Source of the DNA: Aquirufa nivalisilvae
GTDB taxonomy: Bacteria; Bacteroidota; Bacteroidia; Cytophagales; Spirosomataceae
Length of the DNA stretch: 64,000 nucleotides
Assembly (NCBI RefSeq): GCF_004307455.1
Contig: NZ_SEWX01000002.1
Coordinates: 186,001 to 250,000, forward strand
Direction of reading: 5' to 3'
The translations under genes were made by a program, and so were the position numbers. This document shows, piece by piece, positions 60,393-64,000 of this stretch. Under the pieces are notes generated by a model, which saw only the letters and a list, made by a program, of their open reading frames with translations, was not told where the DNA came from and made no database searches. Each line of letters opens with the position of its first letter. The stretch's first letter is position 1.

Positions 60393-60424
60393 TTTGATTT
60401 TCAGCGATATTTGTTGTTAGTTTG
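60393..60424 (+). promoter_or_regulatory. Putative promoter of the DUF3592-like gene
   Basis: TTTG (60393-60396) and TTAGTTTG (60417-60424, one mismatch to TAnnTTTG), 20 bases apart. Transcription would begin near 60431, which excludes the TTG at 60411 as a start. Confidence 0.35.
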
Positions 60425-60467
60425 GCCAAAATTCGAGGTTTTAACAGTCTATTTGTTTACTAATTAC

Positions 60468-60938
60468 ATGGAATTGAATTTCATCTTTTTGATTTCGGCT
60501 AGGCCTACAGGCAATTTTCAAGGCTCCACGGCCTTGTTCATGGCTTTGTTTGCCATCATTGCTTTGGTGCTGTTAGGAGTAGGGGGTAGGTTATATCAAA
60601 AACGTAAAGCTTGGATTGAACATAGTAAATTAACCTACGGAAAGGTTGTTGAGATTTCTCGTCGATATGCTCGTGGAGATCATGCTGGTCGTTTTCCAAT
60701 CTATTTTCCCATTGTCTCTTATCATGTAAATGGACTAGAATTTCGTCGAGAAGCGGAAAGAGGCTTGATGAAAAATTATGAGATTGGTCAGGAAATCCCA
60801 GTACGTTATTTATCTGAAAAACCCTATGAGGCTTCATTAAATGACCAATCTGTGCCTGTCTTGAGCCCAAATGTGTTTTTTATTCTTGGTTTACTGATGT
60901 TAATCAGCGCGATTATTTTATCAGTTATACATCCCTAA
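60468..60938 (+). CDS. DUF3592-like membrane protein
   Basis: 157 residues after choosing ATG at 60468 (the longer frame starts with TTG at 60411, inside the promoter-like sequence). Two membrane helices flank a soluble domain: ALFMALFAIIALVLLGVGGRLY near the start and PNVFFILGLLMLISAIILSVI at the end. Between them lies the DUF3592 pattern: TYGKVVEISRRYA, FPIYFPIVSYHVNGLEFR, YEIGQEIPVRYLSEKPYEASL. The function is unknown. It precedes the inositol oxygenase gene by about 50 bases. Confidence 0.8.
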   Translation: MELNFIFLISARPTGNFQGSTALFMALFAIIALVLLGVGGRLYQKRKAWIEHSKLTYGKVVEISRRYARGDHAGRFPIYFPIVSYHVNGLEFRREAERGLMKNYEIGQEIPVRYLSEKPYEASLNDQSVPVLSPNVFFILGLLMLISAIILSVIHP

Positions 60939-60987
60939 TTTTTATTTTTAAAATCTTAGTTTGTAATTTGTGTTTCAAATTATTTAA

Positions 60988-61824
60988 ATGAGCATGGAAA
61001 CTACTATTGCCAAGGAAAAAACTGAATTTAGAAATTACGAGCAAGGAGATATCACAGCTGCTGTAAAAGAGCATTATAGAAAGATGCGTTCGCGTCAGAC
61101 CTATGATTATGTTCAAAGGATGAAGAAAAAGTATTTGACTTTTGAGCGCCCGATGGACTTATGGGATATGATGGAGCGTTTAAATGCCTTAGTGGATGTC
61201 AGTGATCCCGATTTAAATCTTCCTAACGTAATCCATTTGTTACAAACCGCTGAAGGTCTTCGTGCCGAGGGTCGTCCGGATTGGATGCAATTAGTTGGAT
61301 TGATTCACGATTTAGGCAAAGCCATGTATTTGTTTGGTAGTGATGAAGATGGTACTTCTCAAGCAGAGCAGTGGGGATTGGTTGGAGATGTCTTTGCCGT
61401 TGGATGTAAATTTCCAGACTCTTGCGTTTATCCTGAATTCAATGCTTTGAATCCTGATTCATTGGTTGATCTTTACAATACAGATTTAGGAGTTTATGCA
61501 CCAGGATGTGGTTTAGATAATTTGGAATTGGCTTGGGGGCATGATGAATACTTGTACCAAGTGTTAAAAAATCACAAAGACAATAAAATTCCTCATGCTG
61601 GTATGGTGATGGTTCGTTATCACTCATTTTACCCTTGGCATACAGGTGGTGCATACAAACAGTTTATGACTGCGGAAGATGAGCAATACTTAGATTGGAT
61701 TAAGGATTTCAACAAGTATGATTTATATACCAAATCACCTAAAGTACCTGATTATAACGAATTGAAGCCATATTATGAGCCGATCGTAGAAAAGTATTTA
61801 GGAAAAGGACCTATCTATTGGTAG
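60988..61824 (+). CDS. myo-Inositol oxygenase
   Basis: 278 residues matching the MIOX family, di-iron HD-domain enzymes that cleave myo-inositol with O2 to D-glucuronate. Iron ligands can be placed: DVSDPDLNLPNVIHLLQTAE (first His/Asp region), QLVGLIHDLGKAM (the HD pair), LELAWGHDEYLYQVLKNH (His/Asp) and RYHSFYPWHTGGAY. The N-terminal YEQGDITAAVKEHYRKMRSRQTYDYV, the end KYLGKGPIYW and the length fit the animal/plant enzymes closely, so the gene may come from eukaryotes or be an old shared gene. There is no iol cluster next to it. A bidirectional terminator follows. The family is secure. Confidence 0.94.
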   Translation: MSMETTIAKEKTEFRNYEQGDITAAVKEHYRKMRSRQTYDYVQRMKKKYLTFERPMDLWDMMERLNALVDVSDPDLNLPNVIHLLQTAEGLRAEGRPDWMQLVGLIHDLGKAMYLFGSDEDGTSQAEQWGLVGDVFAVGCKFPDSCVYPEFNALNPDSLVDLYNTDLGVYAPGCGLDNLELAWGHDEYLYQVLKNHKDNKIPHAGMVMVRYHSFYPWHTGGAYKQFMTAEDEQYLDWIKDFNKYDLYTKSPKVPDYNELKPYYEPIVEKYLGKGPIYW

Positions 61825-61843
61825 TTTCTTTGTTGATACAAAT

Positions 61844-61876
61844 AAAAAAGGTCTGAATATTTTCAGACCTTTTTTT
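61844..61876. terminator. Bidirectional terminator
   Basis: AAAAAAGGTCTGAA (61844-61857) pairs with TTCAGACCTTTTTT (61862-61875) around TATT. It serves the inositol oxygenase gene and the convergent NTF2-like gene. Confidence 0.88.
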
Positions 61877-61893
61877 ATGGAGTAAATGTTCTC

Positions 61894-62406
61894 TTACCAG
61901 CCATCATCTTTTTTAGGTTTTACTACTTTCTTGTTCGTAGCAGCTGGTGTTTTAGCGGCAGCTAAACTAGCAGAACCCTTTATTTGAACGTCGTTATCTA
62001 CTCGACTAAAAACACGACAAACAATTTTCCATTCATCATTGACCTTAAGTAAACTCAATAAATCAATGTATTTGAAATCCTGAAATTCTAGTTCAACGGT
62101 GGCAGTAGCAGAAACTCCAGCATAGGAATAGCCGACTAATTTGGTTGTAGCCTTCGCTCCACCTACAGGCGTATTGCGAATAAAGTTTCTAACTGGGAAA
62201 TCTTGGATTTTACCAGTGCTAGCATTGAAGGTTCGTAAAATGGCTGTTGGATGAAATGCTTTTCCTAATAAAGCGGTATCACCTTTGGTTATTCCATCTA
62301 AATAAGCATTGACTGTACTTTTAATGGCATCGTCATCTTGTGCCCAGGCCAATGTACTGAAACAAAGGCAAGCTAAACAAGTGATTAAAGTAGTTTTGAT
62401 TTTCAT
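61894..62406 (-). CDS. Secreted NTF2-like (putative lumazine-binding type) protein
   Basis: 170 residues with a signal peptide (TTLITCLACLCFSTLAWAQ). The mature part is one NTF2/SnoaL-like cone: DAIKSTVNAYLDGITKGDTALLGKAFHPTAIL, KLVGYSYAGVSATATVELEF and DLLSLLKVNDEWKIVCRVFS, the pattern of the lumazine-binding-like (PF12893) group. The basic, lysine-rich tail (NKKVVKPKKDDGW) follows. Such proteins are often small secreted carriers or enzymes of unknown substrate. It starts 17 bases after the serine hydrolase stop and is probably co-transcribed with it. Confidence 0.85.
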   Translation of the reverse strand: MKIKTTLITCLACLCFSTLAWAQDDDAIKSTVNAYLDGITKGDTALLGKAFHPTAILRTFNASTGKIQDFPVRNFIRNTPVGGAKATTKLVGYSYAGVSATATVELEFQDFKYIDLLSLLKVNDEWKIVCRVFSRVDNDVQIKGSASLAAAKTPAATNKKVVKPKKDDGW

Positions 62407-62423
62407 GATTTTGTTGAATTTAA

Positions 62424-63653
62424 TTAAATGCCTCCGGTAAATTCCATCGGAAGAGCTTCCCCTTTCATAAACAGTGCAGTCTTTTCAGGGTATAAAATAG
62501 ATTGAACAATATTGACTTTTCCTAAAGAATGGTTGGCCATATTTCCTAAAATGATGATGGCTGAATTGTCTTTAGCATTGTGTAAATAATAATTTTTAAA
62601 TCCATGCCACCAACCAGTGTGGTAAGTTAGCCACTCACCATTGTCTAATTGGGTTAATCTCCACCCAAATCCATAGTTTTTAGGTAATACATTAGGTGTT
62701 CGGTGCTGTGGAGAAAAGGCTTCTTCCAAGGTATTTAATTTAACGATGGATTCATCATTTAAAGCCATATCCCAGTGATGCATATCATCTACCGTTGAAT
62801 AGATGCCTTTGTCACCTACCACACCATCCAAATGATCAAATCCTACCACAGCTGGTTGTCCTCTTCGAGGGGAATAACCTGTAGCAGCCGTTTTTAACAT
62901 TTCAGGATGCATGGGGTCATAGACAAAAGTATTGTGCATGCCTGCAGGTTCGAAAATGTGTTTCTTTAAGTATCCACGAAAATCTTCTCCGCTTAAACGC
63001 TCTACAATATACGCTAAGAGTAAATAATTGGTATTGTTATAGCTGAACTTGGCATTGGGACGATAATCGATTCGGGGTTTTAGTCGAATCATCATGTCAA
63101 CTACCATTTTATTGGTCAACGGACTTTTCTTGTCGTAAAACTTATCCAAGCAGTAGGCATAATTGGGCAAACCTGAGCGGTGGGTCAATAAACTACGGAT
63201 GGTTAAGCTGGAATCGTATGGAAAGCCTGGAATATGTTTATAAATAGGATCGTCGTAATTCAGTTGATTTTTTTCCTTCAGTTGCATGATGGCTACCGCT
63301 GTAAACTGTTTGGAAACGGAAGCTAGCTGAAAATGTGTTTGGGTAGTTAAAGGATTTTTAGTGAAATAATTCGCAAAGCCAAATGCCTTTTTATAAATGA
63401 TTTTACCATACTGCGAAACTAAGACAACTCCATTGAATCCAGTTTTGGAATGAAGTTTCTGGAAAAACGTATCCAGCTTTACTGCCTTTTGTTGAGCAAC
63501 GGTTGGATTATACAAGGAAGCAATACTATCATTTCTTTTTTCTGTCGCAGAACTGAATTCAAAAAGGTGTCCTGGTTGATGTGAACAAGACAGAATCCCG
63601 ATAAATGCACTTAGGGAGAATAAAAAGATGGATTTGGGGAGATTCAATTTCAT
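62424..63653 (-). CDS. Serine hydrolase of the beta-lactamase/DD-peptidase family
   Basis: 409 residues beginning at ATG 63653 with a lipoprotein signal (SIFLFSLSAFIGILSCSH); the longer GTG start at 63680 adds an odd basic head. The class C beta-lactamase-like domain has the active-site serine in LASVSKQFTAVA (SxxK), YNNTNYLLLAY (YxN-like motif) and HTGWWHGF (in place of KTG). Members include esterases, DD-peptidases and D-amino-acid hydrolases, so the substrate is open. It is a surface or periplasmic lipoprotein, and the NTF2-like gene follows. Confidence 0.88.
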   Translation of the reverse strand: MKLNLPKSIFLFSLSAFIGILSCSHQPGHLFEFSSATEKRNDSIASLYNPTVAQQKAVKLDTFFQKLHSKTGFNGVVLVSQYGKIIYKKAFGFANYFTKNPLTTQTHFQLASVSKQFTAVAIMQLKEKNQLNYDDPIYKHIPGFPYDSSLTIRSLLTHRSGLPNYAYCLDKFYDKKSPLTNKMVVDMMIRLKPRIDYRPNAKFSYNNTNYLLLAYIVERLSGEDFRGYLKKHIFEPAGMHNTFVYDPMHPEMLKTAATGYSPRRGQPAVVGFDHLDGVVGDKGIYSTVDDMHHWDMALNDESIVKLNTLEEAFSPQHRTPNVLPKNYGFGWRLTQLDNGEWLTYHTGWWHGFKNYYLHNAKDNSAIIILGNMANHSLGKVNIVQSILYPEKTALFMKGEALPMEFTGGI

Positions 63654-63774
63654 GAATAGTTGGGTCTTTTTACGCTTCACAATATAGTAGAAATGTACAG
63701 TTATTTCAACTCAATTGCCGTAAAAACGAATAAAATAGATTAAAAAGACTTATTTTGGGAAGTCATTCATCAAA

Positions 63775-64000
63775 ATGAGAATATTTTCCAATCTCGTAAG
63801 GCATTTTATGTTATTGCTACTTCGGCTTTACCAAGGAATGATTTCCCCATTTTTACCTAATGCTTGTCGATATAATCCCACTTGTTCAGAGTATGCTAAA
63901 CAGGCTTTGATCAAGCATGGAATCTGGAAGGGAAGTAAGCTAGCTGCCAAGCGTATTGCTCGCTGCCATCCTTGGGGAGGAAGCGGGTATGATCCTGTAC
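63775..64000 (+). CDS. yidD: YidD membrane protein insertion efficiency factor (3' end missing)
   Basis: The first 75 codons are inside the window. The product is a small amphipathic, cysteine-rich protein that assists YidC in membrane insertion. It has [57 protein letters not shown], the diagnostic CxYxPTCSEY pattern and a second cysteine before [11 protein letters not shown]. Family members are 70-90 residues, so only a few are missing. The ATG at 63775 is the first in frame. It is divergent from the serine hydrolase gene. Confidence 0.94.
   Translation, partial: MRIFSNLVRHFMLLLLRLYQGMISPFLPNACRYNPTCSEYAKQALIKHGIWKGSKLAAKRIARCHPWGGSGYDPV

Larger units (their letters stand above)
60162..60467. 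other. Divergent intergenic region with two promoter-like elements
   Basis: About 300 AT-rich bases between the NupG-like gene and the DUF3592-like gene. Seen: the -7 element on the minus strand (60183-60190) and a promoter-like pair on the plus strand (60393-60424). No hairpin or small gene was found. Confidence 0.5.

Overview
The window looks like chromosomal DNA of a free-living aerobic member of Bacteroidota, most likely of the order Cytophagales. This rests on AT-rich DNA, promoters of the TTG/TAnnTTTG type, almost no Shine-Dalgarno sequences, a SusC/SusD pair, a PorW/SprE-type gliding/type IX secretion lipoprotein, LytS/LytTR-type two-component signalling and many FG-GAP/VCBS lipoproteins. 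No rRNA, tRNA, prophage or CRISPR array was found. Mobile DNA is limited to one RAYT/IS200-like transposase gene with palindromes around it, plus a few REP-like palindromes.

Layout. 1-2.9 kb: 3' part missing yggS, a membrane-anchored coiled-coil protein, and rpsF-rpsR-rplI with promoter and terminator. 2.9-3.9 kb: an accessory pocket with a MntA/HepT toxin-antitoxin pair (hepT looks frameshifted at its 3' end) and remains of small genes. 3.9-14.9 kb: housekeeping genes icd, purU, ffh, pheT-def, ppa, sppA and bioB. 14.9-21.7 kb: the RAYT transposase, a GNAT acetyltransferase, rny, zapA with a coiled-coil partner, a polysaccharide flippase and a histidine kinase/LytTR pair. 21.9-26 kb: a secreted DUF1080-PA14 protein followed by a propeller-cytochrome c protein, then a DUF1573 protein. 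26-32.5 kb: a fused alpha-beta 2-oxoacid dehydrogenase E1 in one unit with nuoI, nuoJ and nuoK, convergent with uvrC. 33-43 kb: susC-susD, a CRTAC1-type FG-GAP/ASPIC lipoprotein, and a convergent haem-VCBS lipoprotein that ends the porW-ponA unit. 47.6-53.7 kb: atpZ, mrdA-rodA, and an MFS transporter coupled to an unannotated protein with protein-kinase-like motifs. 53.7-56.8 kb: atpI-like, atpB, atpE, atpF, atpH, with a hairpin plus U-tract between atpE and atpF. 56.9-64 kb: a SAM-I riboswitch, metX, a short-chain dehydrogenase, a nucleoside-type MFS permease, a DUF3592-like protein, myo-inositol oxygenase, an NTF2-like protein, a serine hydrolase and the 5' part of yidD.

How the genes work together. 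Respiration and energy are represented by parts of complex I (nuoIJK only) and of the F-type ATPase (F0 plus delta only). The remaining subunits are not here, so both operons are split in this genome. Polysaccharide and glycoside use is represented by SusCD, the DUF1080/cytochrome pair and inositol oxygenase. The cell-wall genes (ponA, mrdA, rodA, zapA) and secretion/envelope genes (porW, yidD) are scattered among them. Several start codons were moved downstream of the longest reading frame because the longer versions begin with TTG/GTG or run through a promoter-like element; each entry says so. All functional names come from reading motifs by eye, without database searches.
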